From DASSFZ01 sp036514635 (lineage in GTDB: Bacteria > Chloroflexota > Anaerolineae > Fen-1058), in NCBI GenBank assembly GCA_036514635.1, contig DATBWU010000196.1, positions 1 to 14,207 of the forward strand: a stretch of DNA of 14,207 bases, read 5' to 3'. A program made the translations under genes and the position numbers. Below are positions 1 to 7,155 of the stretch, piece by piece. Position 1 is the first letter of the stretch, and every line of letters starts with the position of its first letter. The notes under the pieces were generated by a model. It made no database searches and was not told the origin of the DNA. It was given only the letters and a program-made list of their open reading frames with translations.

Positions 1-560
1 TTGTCGTTGGCCAGTCGATCGTAGGCTGTCTGCGCGCGGTCGAGCGCCTGTTGGGCGCTCGTCAACTGCGAGCACTGCACTGTCTCTTTGTCGGCCAGAC
101 TGGCGTAGTCCAGCCGCGCGGCGTTATAAGCGGCCAGGGCACTGTTGTACGAGGCTTGCGCGACCGCGATGTCTCCTGGATCGGCTTCGATCGTGTTGCT
201 GTAGGTCAGCTGTTGAATGAGATAATTCTGCTCGGCCTGCGTCACCGCCAGTTGAAGATCAGTCGTATCGAGTGTCGCCAGCACGTCGCCTTTCTTCACC
301 TGATCGCCCGCTGTGACATTCACTTCACTGATGGTGCCCGACGCTCCGAACGACAGCTGCACTTTCGCCCTGGGAGCGATGCTCCCGCTCGACTCCACCG
401 AATTGGAGAGTGTCGTGCGTATCACGCTGGCCGTTTGCAGGTTCGCCAGGAATTGGCTGGCCCCCGTTTGCCCGCCCGTCTGGCGGGTAGCCAGGTACAC
501 CCCTCCGATGATGACCACCGCAACCACACCCAGAATGAACCACGTTCGCTTCTTTTTCAT
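1..560 (-). CDS. HlyD/MacA-family efflux adaptor, second paralogue (partial, cut by left edge)
   Basis: The minus-strand frame opens with ATG at 560 (MKKKRTWFILGV) and stays open to the window edge, so about 186 N-terminal residues are visible. A single transmembrane anchor spans about residues 7-25. The first half of a biotinyl-lipoyl-like domain follows at about 60-100 (GTISEVNV, AGDQVKKGDVLATLDT), then the start of an alpha-helical hairpin rich in Ala, Gln and Tyr. The ribosome site GAGGGAG lies 5 nt before the ATG. The gene starts 13 bp after the preceding adaptor stops, so they share a transcript. The two proteins align from the first residue (MKKKRT, VESSGS, GDxVKKGDVLAxLDT, YLIQQ), showing tandem duplication. 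Adaptors of this family link an inner-membrane ABC or RND exporter to outer parts of the envelope. The substrate cannot be read from the sequence. Confidence 0.9.
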   Translation of the reverse strand, partial: MKKKRTWFILGVVAVVIIGGVYLATRQTGGQTGASQFLANLQTASVIRTTLSNSVESSGSIAPRAKVQLSFGASGTISEVNVTAGDQVKKGDVLATLDTTDLQLAVTQAEQNYLIQQLTYSNTIEADPGDIAVAQASYNSALAAYNAARLDYASLADKETVQCSQLTSAQQALDRAQTAYDRLAND

Positions 561-573
561 CGTGACTCCCTCA

Positions 574-1989
574 CTACCGTCCGCCTATTCGGATGCCGAA
601 CAGGTTGAAGCCCTGTTGTTGCTCCGCTGTGGTCGACGGTTCGCCGATGTACACCTGCTGACCCGGTTGTAGGTCGCCGGAGACCTCGGTCAGATCACCA
701 TCGGTGTAACCGGTGGTCACGGCCACGCGCTGCGGCTCGCCGTACGCGTCAACCACGTTCACATAGTAAGTGTTCCCATCCGATCGAATCGCCCCACCGG
801 GCACGGCCAGCACGTCGGCGTGCGTGTCCAGGATGACGCGCACATTGGACGTCATGTCGATGCGCAGCGCCGCCTCCGTCGGATCGAGATTGACGCGGAC
901 CGCGTAATATACGACGCCCTGGTTGATCGTTCCGGCCGGGTCGATCCGGCCGACCGCGCCCGTCATCGTCACATCGGGCAACGCATCGAAGGTCACTTCG
1001 GCTTTCTGCCCGACCTGCACCTGGGCGATCTCCGTTTCGTCGACGAGCACATCGACGTGATAGCGGCTGGTATCGGCCAGCCCGATCGACGTGCCGCTGC
1101 TCGGCCCACCGACGACGGCGGTGACTTGGGTGATCACACCGCCAGACGGCGCGACGATTCGGGCTTTGTCCAGCTGCCGCTGAGCCTGCTCGAGCGACTG
1201 GCGCGCCTTATCCAACTGCGCTTTGGCGGTTGCCAGCGTTAGCTCGGATGGATTCACCAACTTGTCGAGCGCCACCTGGGCGCTCTTGATCTGCACCAGC
1301 GCCGACTTGACGCTGCTATCGTCGCCGGCGCTGTTCTGGGCCAGGTTGCAGCTGGCTATCGCCTGGTCGTATGCGGCCTTGGCTCGATCCAACTGCGCTT
1401 TTTGTGGCGAGACTTCATAGGTTCCGTACACTTGCACGTGCCAGTCGGACAGGTAGTTGTTGTACGCCGTCACGGCGTCGTCGTAGGCCCTCTTCGCGTT
1501 ATCGAGATTGACGCAACTGAGCATCACTTGATCGGTGCTGTTGGCGGCATACCTCTGCTGCGCCAACTGGTAAGCCGCCGAGGCGTTGTTCAACGCCATC
1601 TGCGCCGTCGTCACTTCAGCCGGATCGGGCTGGACGGTCATGCTGTAGCTGGCCTGCTGGATCAAGTACGCTTGCTCTTGCATCGCCACTTGCCGCTCCA
1701 GATCGCTCGTGTCCAGCTCCGCCAGCACGTCGCCCTTCTTCACGTGATCGCCGGGTTGCACGTTCACCGTGGCGACGGTCCCGGCGGTCTCAAACGACAA
1801 GGTGACCGCGGATTCGGGGATGACACTGCCCGAAGACTCCACCACCGACGCCAGCGTAGCGCGCGTCACCCGGCCGAGCGTGACGTCAGCCTGCGCACTA
1901 CCGTTGGCTTGCGTAGACAGCGACACGACAATGACCGCCGCCGGAACCAGCACGGCTCCCAGGATGATCAAGGTTCGTTTCTTTTTCAT
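574..1989 (-). CDS. HlyD/MacA-family efflux adaptor, first paralogue
   Basis: This 471-residue membrane-fusion (periplasmic adaptor) protein starts at ATG 1989, with CAGGAG 10 nt upstream. Residues 7-25 form one membrane anchor. The two halves of a lipoyl-like domain lie at about 60-98 (GTVATVNV, GDHVKKGDVLAELDTSDL) and 275-295 (KARIVAPSGGVI). They flank a long coiled-coil hairpin (about 98-275) with repeated A-x-x-x-Y-D and Q-L-D-K-A patterns. A beta-barrel region (about 305-400) and a C-terminal membrane-proximal domain follow. This is the MacA/HlyD order, with an unusually long hairpin. The gene is the first of two tandem adaptors, 123 bp after the sensor kinase gene and behind its own candidate promoter (2063-2095). 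The ABC components usually found with such proteins would lie beyond the left edge. Whether the adaptors serve separate pumps or a mixed assembly is unknown. Confidence 0.92.
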   Translation of the reverse strand: MKKKRTLIILGAVLVPAAVIVVSLSTQANGSAQADVTLGRVTRATLASVVESSGSVIPESAVTLSFETAGTVATVNVQPGDHVKKGDVLAELDTSDLERQVAMQEQAYLIQQASYSMTVQPDPAEVTTAQMALNNASAAYQLAQQRYAANSTDQVMLSCVNLDNAKRAYDDAVTAYNNYLSDWHVQVYGTYEVSPQKAQLDRAKAAYDQAIASCNLAQNSAGDDSSVKSALVQIKSAQVALDKLVNPSELTLATAKAQLDKARQSLEQAQRQLDKARIVAPSGGVITQVTAVVGGPSSGTSIGLADTSRYHVDVLVDETEIAQVQVGQKAEVTFDALPDVTMTGAVGRIDPAGTINQGVVYYAVRVNLDPTEAALRIDMTSNVRVILDTHADVLAVPGGAIRSDGNTYYVNVVDAYGEPQRVAVTTGYTDGDLTEVSGDLQPGQQVYIGEPSTTAEQQQGFNLFGIRIGGR

Positions 1990-2062
1990 CGCATTGCAGC
2001 TCCTGTTTCGTTCACCGGTTTTGGACGAAGGACGAACGACAATAGACCAATATTCCGCGTTC

Positions 2063-2095
2063 AGTATGGCATTCAGGTGTGGAGATTCTGTGGAG
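2063..2095 (-). promoter_or_regulatory. Promoter of adaptor operon with 11-bp direct-repeat regulator box
   Basis: In the minus-strand reading direction there are two identical CTCCACA heptamers separated by GAAT (plus-strand TGTGGAG at 2078-2084 and 2089-2095). Nine bases later comes a -10-like hexamer CATACT (plus 2063-2068). The 7+4+7 layout with an 11-bp period is the geometry of PhoB/OmpR-type operators that take the place of a -35 element. The same heptamers, spacing and distance to the -10 recur before the response regulator gene. The predicted start of transcription near 2056 would leave a leader of about 65 nt. The binding protein is inferred to be the response regulator encoded at 3508-4203. 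Confidence 0.72.
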
Positions 2096-2112
2096 AAGAG
2101 TTGAGAGAATCG

Positions 2113-3498
2113 TTAAGCGACGGGCAGTCTGAGCCAGAAGCGGCTGCCTTTGCCGAGTTCGCTCTCGACGCCGATCTGACCGCCCTGTGCCTCTATCAAG
2201 CGACGGGCAATCGCCAGCCCCAAGCCGGAGCCGCCGGTTTCGCGCGCGCGAGACTTGTCGCTGCGCCAGAACCGATCGAAGACGTGCGGCACATCCTCTG
2301 CGGCAATGCCTTCGCCTGTGTCTGACACGCTCACCTCGACCCAGCCCGGCGTGCTCGAAGCGATGACGCGGATCAAACCGCCCGGTGACGTGTGGCGCAG
2401 CGCGTTGCTCAACAGATTACGCAGCACCTGAGCGACCCGTTCCGCATCGGCTCGAACGGGAGGCAGATCCGAAGCAGCAGTGTCAGTCAGTGTAACCTGC
2501 TGCTCGGCGGCGGCGGCCGAAAAAGCCTCGACGGTGGAGTGCACGGCGTCGGACAGGTTCATCGGGTGGAGATCAAGCCGGAGTTGTCCGGCTTCGGCCT
2601 GCGCCAGCTCGCGCAAATCATCGACCAGATGACTGAGCAGGCGCGTCTCGTCATATAGCCGCGCGACCTCGGCCATCTCCAGCGGGAACACGCCGTCGAG
2701 CAGCCCGCTCAGGTTGCCCTGGAGGACACTCAACGGCGTGCGCAGCTCGTGGGCCGCGTCGGCCACCAGGTTGCGCCGCAATTCTTCGGCCTTTTGCAGC
2801 GAGGCGGCCATGTCGTTGAAGGCGTGGCCGACCTCCACGACCTCGGTCGTGCCGCCCGGCCGCACTCGTTGTGTCAGATCGTTCGCCGCGATGGCGCGCG
2901 CGGCGACCGCCAGCCGGTTCAGCGGCTGCGCCAGACTGCGGCTGAAGGCCACGCCCATCACGATGGCGACGCCGCCTGCGATCAGTGCCGCGAGGACGAG
3001 GTTTTGCCGGGCATTGTCGATGAAGCTTCGCTCCTCGGGCCGCAGCGATTCGACCGGGCCGGGCAGCATAGCCAGATAGCCGATCGTGTTTTGATCCGAC
3101 TTCAAGTCCGCGGCGAGTTCGCGTTCGGAGGGTGACAGGAAGTCGTTGAGACGCCGGGCGTAGTTGTCGTACACGATCCGGCCGGCCGCGTCGGCTACCA
3201 GCAATTGTGGGCCGGCCCGCTCCGTGCCCGGCCCGCCGTCCGGGGCTCTAAAGATCCAACCTCGCTGCGGCACAAACTGCGTGATCGCCTGCTCGATGCC
3301 CTCCCAATTCTGGTTCACCTCGAAGTACGCCACGAGTTGTACGGCCAGGTCACTGCTTTGAAGATTGGCCTCGTTGCGCGCGATGAAATCGCGGAACTCG
3401 CGCCCGATCGCGAAGTCCGTCAGAAGCGCCACTGCGCCGATGCCGATCAGCACGACCAGCGCAAACGCCAGTGTCGTACGCACCCAGAGTCGATTCAT
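2113..3498 (-). CDS. Membrane sensor histidine kinase with HAMP domain
   Basis: This 461-residue kinase has a first transmembrane helix at about 8-27, an extracytoplasmic sensor region (about 28-165) and a second helix (about 166-186). A HAMP linker follows (about 187-240, starting RSLAQPLNRL). The dimerisation and phosphoacceptor helix contains AAHELRTPLS with phosphorylated His250. The ATP-binding domain shows an N box (RNLLSNALRH, Asn361 and Asn365), a G1 box (DTGEGI, from 393), an F box (FDRFWR) and a G2 box (GGSGLGL, 422-428). All catalytic landmarks are intact. The gene starts at ATG 3498, 9 bp after the response regulator stop, so the two form one operon and surely a cognate pair. The sensor region lacks a named fold, but VADAAGRIVYD resembles a PAS/CACHE-type strand. 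The signal is unknown, though envelope stress or a toxic compound would fit the adjacent exporter genes. Confidence 0.95.
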   Translation of the reverse strand: MNRLWVRTTLAFALVVLIGIGAVALLTDFAIGREFRDFIARNEANLQSSDLAVQLVAYFEVNQNWEGIEQAITQFVPQRGWIFRAPDGGPGTERAGPQLLVADAAGRIVYDNYARRLNDFLSPSERELAADLKSDQNTIGYLAMLPGPVESLRPEERSFIDNARQNLVLAALIAGGVAIVMGVAFSRSLAQPLNRLAVAARAIAANDLTQRVRPGGTTEVVEVGHAFNDMAASLQKAEELRRNLVADAAHELRTPLSVLQGNLSGLLDGVFPLEMAEVARLYDETRLLSHLVDDLRELAQAEAGQLRLDLHPMNLSDAVHSTVEAFSAAAAEQQVTLTDTAASDLPPVRADAERVAQVLRNLLSNALRHTSPGGLIRVIASSTPGWVEVSVSDTGEGIAAEDVPHVFDRFWRSDKSRARETGGSGLGLAIARRLIEAQGGQIGVESELGKGSRFWLRLPVA

Positions 3499-3507
3499 GC
3501 CGCTGCT

Positions 3508-4203
3508 CTACTCGCGCAGGCTCATCCGGTAGCCCACGCCGAACACCGTGTGGATGTATATCGGGCTGGCCGGATCGGGTTCGATCTTCTTGCGCAGGTT
3601 CTTGATGTGACTGTCGAGCGTGCGCTCCATGCCTTCGTATGCGTACCCCAATCCTTTCTCGATCAACTCCAGCCGGGTGAAGGCGTGGCCCGGGTTTTCC
3701 ATCAGCGCTTGCAAGATGTTGAACTCGGTCGGGGTCAACTCGACCGGCCGGCCATCGACCTGCACTTCGTGCCGATCGACATCGAGCAGCAGCGAGCCGA
3801 ACTGAATGACGTGAGGCTGCGTAAAGGTGTCGCCAGCGCGCCGCAGGACGGCGCGCACGCGCGCGACCAGCTCGTTGGGGTTGAAGGGTTTGGGGATGTA
3901 GTCGTCCGCGCCGAGTTCCAGGCCGGCGATCTTATCGCTGTCTTCGACGCGGGCGGTCAGCATGACGATCGGCGTGCGGGCCAGCGCCTCGTCGCTGCGC
4001 ACGACGCGCGTGATGTCCCAGCCGTCGCGGTCGGGCAACATCAGGTCGAGCACGACCAGGTCGGGCCGGTCGTGGCGGATGATGTGCAGCGCCGTCTCGC
4101 CAGTGTGAGCCGTGAGCGTGTAAAAACCGGCCTGTTCGAGATAAGCCTTCACCACCCGCACGATCTCTTTATCGTCATCCACCACCAGTATCCGCTGTCC
4201 CAT
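3508..4203 (-). CDS. OmpR/PhoB-family response regulator
   Basis: This 231-residue two-domain regulator has an N-terminal receiver domain (about 1-120). It carries the acidic pair Asp9/Asp10, phosphoacceptor Asp53 (VLDLMLPD), Thr83 (MLTARV) and Lys105 (KPF). The C-terminal winged-helix domain (about 130-230) includes LTPTEFNIL, a recognition helix around TLDSHIKNLRKKIE (195-208) and the terminal wing GVGYRM. Every residue needed for phosphorylation is present. The start at ATG 4203 follows a short leader behind a promoter at 4237-4269. It is the first gene of the regulator-kinase operon. Proteins of this family bind head-to-tail to direct repeats with an 11-bp period, and exactly such boxes precede both this gene and the adaptor genes. 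That suggests self-regulation and control of the exporter. Confidence 0.96.
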   Translation of the reverse strand: MGQRILVVDDDKEIVRVVKAYLEQAGFYTLTAHTGETALHIIRHDRPDLVVLDLMLPDRDGWDITRVVRSDEALARTPIVMLTARVEDSDKIAGLELGADDYIPKPFNPNELVARVRAVLRRAGDTFTQPHVIQFGSLLLDVDRHEVQVDGRPVELTPTEFNILQALMENPGHAFTRLELIEKGLGYAYEGMERTLDSHIKNLRKKIEPDPASPIYIHTVFGVGYRMSLRE

Positions 4204-4236
4204 GTCCGTCCCTGCTCACCGAATCAGCGTGATCAG

Positions 4237-4269
4237 AGAATACCACGAACTTGTGGAGATCGTGTGGAG
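4237..4269 (-). promoter_or_regulatory. Promoter of regulator-kinase operon with 11-bp direct-repeat box
   Basis: In the direction of transcription there are two CTCCACA heptamers separated by CGAT (plus-strand TGTGGAG at 4252-4258 and 4263-4269). After 9 bases comes the -10 hexamer TATTCT (plus 4237-4242). Transcription would start near 4230 and give a leader of about 27 nt before the ATG at 4203. Heptamer sequence, 4-bp linker and 9-bp distance are identical to the box at 2063-2095, while the surrounding bases differ. This looks like a conserved protein-binding site rather than recent duplication. Confidence 0.75.
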
Positions 4270-4285
4270 CGTGGCAACGAATGGG

Positions 4286-4324
4286 GAACAAATAAACGGA
4301 TGTGCCACTCGCACCCGTTTGTTC
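4286..4324. repeat. Imperfect hairpin between GNAT gene end and regulator promoter
   Basis: Read on the minus strand, GAACAA, ACGG and GTGC pair with GCAC, CCGT and TTGTTC around a 5-nt loop, with bulges of 2 and 4 nt. It follows the end of the GNAT gene (4349) and lies just before the regulator promoter, so it may insulate the two transcripts. There is no clear T-tract, so an intrinsic terminator is not claimed. It contains AACGGATG, and AATCCGTT lies just outside it (4330-4337), which ties it to the ACGGA repeats elsewhere in the window. Confidence 0.5.
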
Positions 4325-4348
4325 GTTTGAATCCGTTGCAGAACTCTT

Positions 4349-5476
4349 TTACAGGTCCTGGCGGTATACCCGATGGTTCTTATACGGCTTGCCGCCGAGG
4401 CTGATCAAATCCTGGCGCATCTGCGCGGCGGTTTCTGCAATTTGCGTCAGATCGGCGTACCGGAATTGACCCGAGTCGCGGACGGTCTTGACCATTTCTG
4501 AGTACAGCAGCGCATTGCCGCCACGCCCCTGAAACTCGGGCAGCAGGCCCGCGCCGTTGAGCGCGATCCACCGCGTGCGCCTGAACTCGAGCAGCAAGTC
4601 GACGATGTGCCACGAATACACGTTGCCGCCGCAACGCTGCAGCGCCGCCGATACGTCGGGGAAGCCGAAGAGGAAGCCCACAATGTCGTCCCCGTGCAGG
4701 ATCAATTTGATGAGTTTCGGATCGGCCACCACCAGCACATTCTGCGCGACGAAGTCCACCTCGCGATCGGTGAGCGGGTAATACTCCCAGTTATTGACGA
4801 ACGCTTTGTTGTACGCGCGCCCGATGTCCGTGGCGTGTTTCATGAGTTGGCGCTTGTTCGGGAAGGTATACATGCGCAGATCGCCGCGCTGCTGCACGCG
4901 CTCGGCGATGCGGTGAATCCGCTCCGGCATGTGAAAGTCGGCGCCCAGGTAGCACGAGACGAAATCGACTTCTTTGACGAATCCCTGTCCTTCGAGCAGC
5001 GCCGGATAGTAGGCAAGGTTATAGTTCATCATCGTCATCGCCGGCCGGTGCTCGAACCCCTCGACCAGCAGGCCGTAGCCGTCGAGCGGCCCAAAGCCCT
5101 TGGGGCCGACGACCCGGTTCAGCCCGCGCCGGCGTGCCCACTCGAAGAGGCGCTCGAACAAGGCGGCGGCCACTTCGTGATCGTCGATGCAATCGAACAG
5201 GTAGAACTGCGCGTTGCGCGTGTGGTGATACGCATTGTAGGGCCGATTCTCCAACGCGGCGATGCGCCCCACGACTTCGCCGCCGCGCTCGGCGACGAAG
5301 AAGTCGGCGTCGGAATGCGCGTAGAACGGGTGCTTGTCACGGTTGAGCTGAAGTTCGGCGTCGGGCTTGATCGGGGGAACCCACAGCGGGTGATGACGAT
5401 AGAGCGCGAAGGGAAAGCGCAAGAAGCGGCGGCGGTCGGCCGGGTTGCGCGTGTCGATGGGCCGGACGGTGAGCAT
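4349..5476 (-). CDS. GNAT-superfamily acyltransferase-like protein (YghO-like)
   Basis: This protein has 375 residues. The N-terminus (FLRFPFALYRHHPLWVPP, about 18-35) is typical of a family of large GNAT-like proteins related to E. coli YghO. The first GNAT-like half includes FFVAERGGEVVGRIAALEN (about 59-77). The second half carries FQGRGGNALLYSEM (315-328), matching the acyl-CoA pyrophosphate-binding motif Q-x-x-G-x-G/A. The size fits a tandem GNAT fold. Substrate and reaction are not known for the family, so no specific activity is assigned. The gene starts 5 bp after the stop of the small membrane-protein gene. The nearest purine-rich site (AGAGGAAA) sits over the end of that gene, so translation is probably coupled. 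Confidence 0.8.
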   Translation of the reverse strand: MLTVRPIDTRNPADRRRFLRFPFALYRHHPLWVPPIKPDAELQLNRDKHPFYAHSDADFFVAERGGEVVGRIAALENRPYNAYHHTRNAQFYLFDCIDDHEVAAALFERLFEWARRRGLNRVVGPKGFGPLDGYGLLVEGFEHRPAMTMMNYNLAYYPALLEGQGFVKEVDFVSCYLGADFHMPERIHRIAERVQQRGDLRMYTFPNKRQLMKHATDIGRAYNKAFVNNWEYYPLTDREVDFVAQNVLVVADPKLIKLILHGDDIVGFLFGFPDVSAALQRCGGNVYSWHIVDLLLEFRRTRWIALNGAGLLPEFQGRGGNALLYSEMVKTVRDSGQFRYADLTQIAETAAQMRQDLISLGGKPYKNHRVYRQDL

Positions 5477-5481
5477 CGAGG

Positions 5482-5829
5482 TTATTTCCTCTGCCAGTCG
5501 TCATTGCGCCAATCCATCACCGCGCCCATCAGCCGGCCGATGATCAGCCCGGCGAAGATGAGCACGATGGCGACCAACGTCGCCCACGAGGTATTGACCA
5601 GCGCGACAAACACCAGCGCCACGATGGTTCCGATAATGCCCCCGACGAACATCCACGTCCACTTGGACTCGAAATCTTTCAGGATGCTGCCCAGCGTGAG
5701 CCGGTTTTTCTTGCCGCGCTGGCTGACCATGCCGTAGAAGGTCCGGTCTTTCTTCAAGGGGTCGCGCGCGGCGAGTTGCTGCGCGCGAATGCGCTTCAGT
5801 CGCTCGGTTTCGTCTTTCGGGCTGCTCAT
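5482..5829 (-). CDS. Small two-helix membrane protein
   Basis: This 115-residue protein has a charged cytoplasmic N-terminus (about 1-55, many Lys, Arg, Asp and Glu). Two hydrophobic helices follow at about 58-78 (MFVGGIIGTIVALVFVALV) and 83-103 (LVAIVLIFAGLIIGRLMGAV), then a short polar tail. The ATG at 5829 has GGAGG 4 nt upstream and sits about 12 nt from the predicted transcription start, so the start is secure. It is the first gene of an operon with the GNAT-like protein. No family is recognised. The two-helix hairpin could be a membrane anchor or partner for a larger protein. Confidence 0.82.
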   Translation of the reverse strand: MSSPKDETERLKRIRAQQLAARDPLKKDRTFYGMVSQRGKKNRLTLGSILKDFESKWTWMFVGGIIGTIVALVFVALVNTSWATLVAIVLIFAGLIIGRLMGAVMDWRNDDWQRK

Positions 5830-5847
5830 AGTGCCTCCGTCGGCGGG

Positions 5848-5876
5848 ATTCTACGGTTGAACACGATGAAGGTCAA
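5848..5876 (-). promoter_or_regulatory. Sigma-70-type promoter of membrane protein-GNAT operon
   Basis: Read on the minus strand, TTGACC (plus 5871-5876) and TAGAAT (plus 5848-5853) are separated by exactly 17 bp. This is 5 of 6 matches to the -35 and a good -10. Transcription would start near 5841, just ahead of the GGAGG site of the gene that begins at 5829. Confidence 0.7.
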
Positions 5877-5913
5877 GTATGGCCACGCTGGTGATTATCC
5901 ACAAGTGCTCCAG

Positions 5914-5950
5914 GCCCGCGTCCTCGCGGGCCGACCGCGCGGACGCGGGC
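5914..5950. repeat. GC-rich inverted repeat
   Basis: GCCCGCGTCC (5914-5923) pairs perfectly with GGACGCGGGC (5941-5950) across a 17-nt loop. Weaker complementarity extends outward through AAGTGCTCC (5903-5911) and GCGAGCATTCAAG (5952-5964). AAGTGCTCC recurs at 12628-12636 in the other large spacer, beside another GC-rich palindrome. This suggests a dispersed hairpin element. It has no T-tract. Confidence 0.6.
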
Positions 5951-6063
5951 GGCGAGCATTCAAGATGTGTGCAATCACCACTGGCCACGGAGAAAAACTC
6001 TGCCTCTCATCTCTATAGCCGAGTATTACTCTTGAGGAACTATGACGACCGCGAAGATGTCGA

Positions 6064-6131
6064 ACCACGGATGTCACGGATGTCACGGACAATTACCGCA
6101 AAACATCCGTGTAATCCGTGTCATCCGTGGT
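6064..6131. repeat. Long inverted repeat built of 9-bp CACGGATGT units
   Basis: The left arm (6064-6089) is made of CACGGATGT units in tandem. The right arm (6106-6131) is built of CATCCGTGT-like units. The 26-nt arms match at 23 positions as inverted complements, with a 16-nt loop. Its position in a spacer and its tandem build fit a dispersed intergenic repeat. Transcribed from either side, it would fold into a long stem. Confidence 0.8.
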
Positions 6132-6166
6132 CAGTCGTCTGGTTGTGGTGGGAGACCGCGCTATGC

Positions 6167-7027
6167 CTAGCGCTCTGTGCTGGTCTTGACAGGCCGTGCC
6201 GGATCGGTGATCCATTCGCTCCACGATCCGACGTACAGGCGCGCCTCGCCGCCGAGGCCGGCGTGCATCGTCGCCAGGATGTTGTGCGCGGCAGTGACGC
6301 CCGATCCGCAATAGAATATGGCACGCTCGGCAGGCAGGTCGCCGAGCAATGGTTGGAATCGGGCACGCAGGGCTTCGGGCGAACGGAATCGCCCATCTGG
6401 TCCGAGGTTATCCGCGTACGGTGCACAGATCGCGCCGGGGATGTGTCCGGCCACCGGATCGATCGTCTCGTTCTCGCCCCGATAGCGGTCGGCGGCGCGC
6501 GAATCGAGGACCAGATGATCCTCATGGTGCAGGCTCGATAATACCTCGGCGGTGCTGGCGGCGAGTTGAGGTTGAAGATGGGCGACAAAACTTCGCGGCG
6601 GGCGTGATTCGACGCCGCTGCACGCAGAGCGACTCTCGCCCTGCCAGGCCGGCCAGCCGCCGTCGAGCACGGCGACTGCCTCGTGGCCGAGCCAGCGCAG
6701 CAGCCACCACAATCGTGCGGCCATCGATCCGCCCGTGTCGTCATAGGCGACGACCTGCACGCCTGAAGCGATGCCCCCGTTGGACAGTGTGCGCGTGATG
6801 GCTTCAACTTCAGGCAACGGATGGCGGCCTGTCTTGCCTGGGATCACTTTGCCGGACAGGTCTGCGTCGAGGTGCGCGTAAATCGCGCCGGGGATGTGCG
6901 CCTGCTGATAGTCGCGCCGCCCGCGTTCGGTATCGGCCAGCCAGAAGCGGCAGTCGACGACGGCCCAATCGGGATCGGCGAGGTGAGCCGCAAGCGCGGC
7001 GGTTGAGATGAGAGTGGTGTAGGACAT
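6167..7027 (-). CDS. sseA: 3-mercaptopyruvate/thiosulfate sulfurtransferase (two rhodanese domains)
   Basis: This 286-residue protein transfers sulfane sulfur, most likely from 3-mercaptopyruvate to a thiol or cyanide acceptor. The N-terminal rhodanese domain (about 5-130) shows WAVVDCRFWLAD, HIPGAIYAHLD and YDDTGGSMAARLWW but lacks the active cysteine, as usual. The C-terminal domain carries HIPGAICAPY and the loop FYCGSGVTAAHN with nucleophile Cys240. The CGSGVT loop is the mercaptopyruvate type; thiosulfate enzymes usually have CRKGVT. The frame opens further upstream, but those residues translate the ACGGA repeats. ATG 7027 fits the family N-terminus (SYTTLISTAALAAHL). There is no ribosome site. 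A TACAAT element ends 6 nt before the ATG, which implies a leaderless transcript. Confidence 0.9.
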   Translation of the reverse strand: MSYTTLISTAALAAHLADPDWAVVDCRFWLADTERGRRDYQQAHIPGAIYAHLDADLSGKVIPGKTGRHPLPEVEAITRTLSNGGIASGVQVVAYDDTGGSMAARLWWLLRWLGHEAVAVLDGGWPAWQGESRSACSGVESRPPRSFVAHLQPQLAASTAEVLSSLHHEDHLVLDSRAADRYRGENETIDPVAGHIPGAICAPYADNLGPDGRFRSPEALRARFQPLLGDLPAERAIFYCGSGVTAAHNILATMHAGLGGEARLYVGSWSEWITDPARPVKTSTER

Positions 7028-7033
7028 GGGTGT

Positions 7034-7039
7034 ATTGTA
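7034..7039 (-). promoter_or_regulatory. Candidate -10 element of a leaderless sulfurtransferase transcript
   Basis: On the minus strand TACAAT is followed by six bases and then the ATG at 7027, which would put the transcription start on or beside the start codon. No Shine-Dalgarno sequence lies between them. The -35 side falls in the ACGGA repeats and matches poorly. Confidence 0.5.
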
Positions 7040-7040
7040 C

Positions 7041-7146
7041 AACGGATGGGTCATCAACGGACTCATAACGGACAAACGGATGGGTTATCAACGGACTCGT
7101 AACGGACAAGCGGATGGTAACGGATGGAAACGGATGCCATCCGCTT
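7041..7146. repeat. ACGGA repeat block: 34-bp tandem repeat plus inverted repeat
   Basis: Two 34-bp units (7041-7074 and 7075-7108) are identical at 32 positions; each begins AACGGATGGGT and ends AACGGACA. Next, AAGCGGATGG (7108-7117) and CCATCCGCTT (7137-7146) form a perfect 10-bp inverted repeat around further CGGATGG copies. The same inverted pair occurs at 12551-12579. The block fills most of the spacer between the divergent sulfurtransferase and kynureninase genes. Confidence 0.85.
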
Positions 7147-7155
7147 GCGCGGGTG

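Larger units (their letters stand above)
5830..6166. other. Repeat-filled spacer without a supported gene
   Basis: This 337-bp gap holds the promoter of the membrane-protein operon (5848-5876), a GC-rich hairpin (5914-5950) and a long ACGGA inverted repeat (6064-6131). Open frames crossing it are short, run through the repeats and have no ribosome site. The stretch between about 5970 and 6060 shows nothing recognisable. Confidence 0.7.

Noticed and set aside
3205..4404. Long plus-strand open frame (399 codons) opposite the regulator and kinase genes
   Set aside because: It is antisense to two genes with complete catalytic motifs. Its protein is Arg/His/Gln-rich in the way typical of GC-rich shadow frames.
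5895..5903. Perfect DnaA-box-like TTATCCACA
   Set aside because: It is a single copy with no cluster, no AT-rich region and no replication genes nearby. Chance occurrence is plausible.
6158..6173. GCGCTA-TGCC-TAGCGC hairpin over the sulfurtransferase stop codon as a terminator
   Set aside because: The stem is only 6 bp and no T-run follows on the minus strand.
7028..7109. N-terminal extensions of the sulfurtransferase reading frames (MSVMSPLMTHP and similar)
   Set aside because: These residues are translations of the 34-bp ACGGA repeats and lie upstream of the best -10 element.
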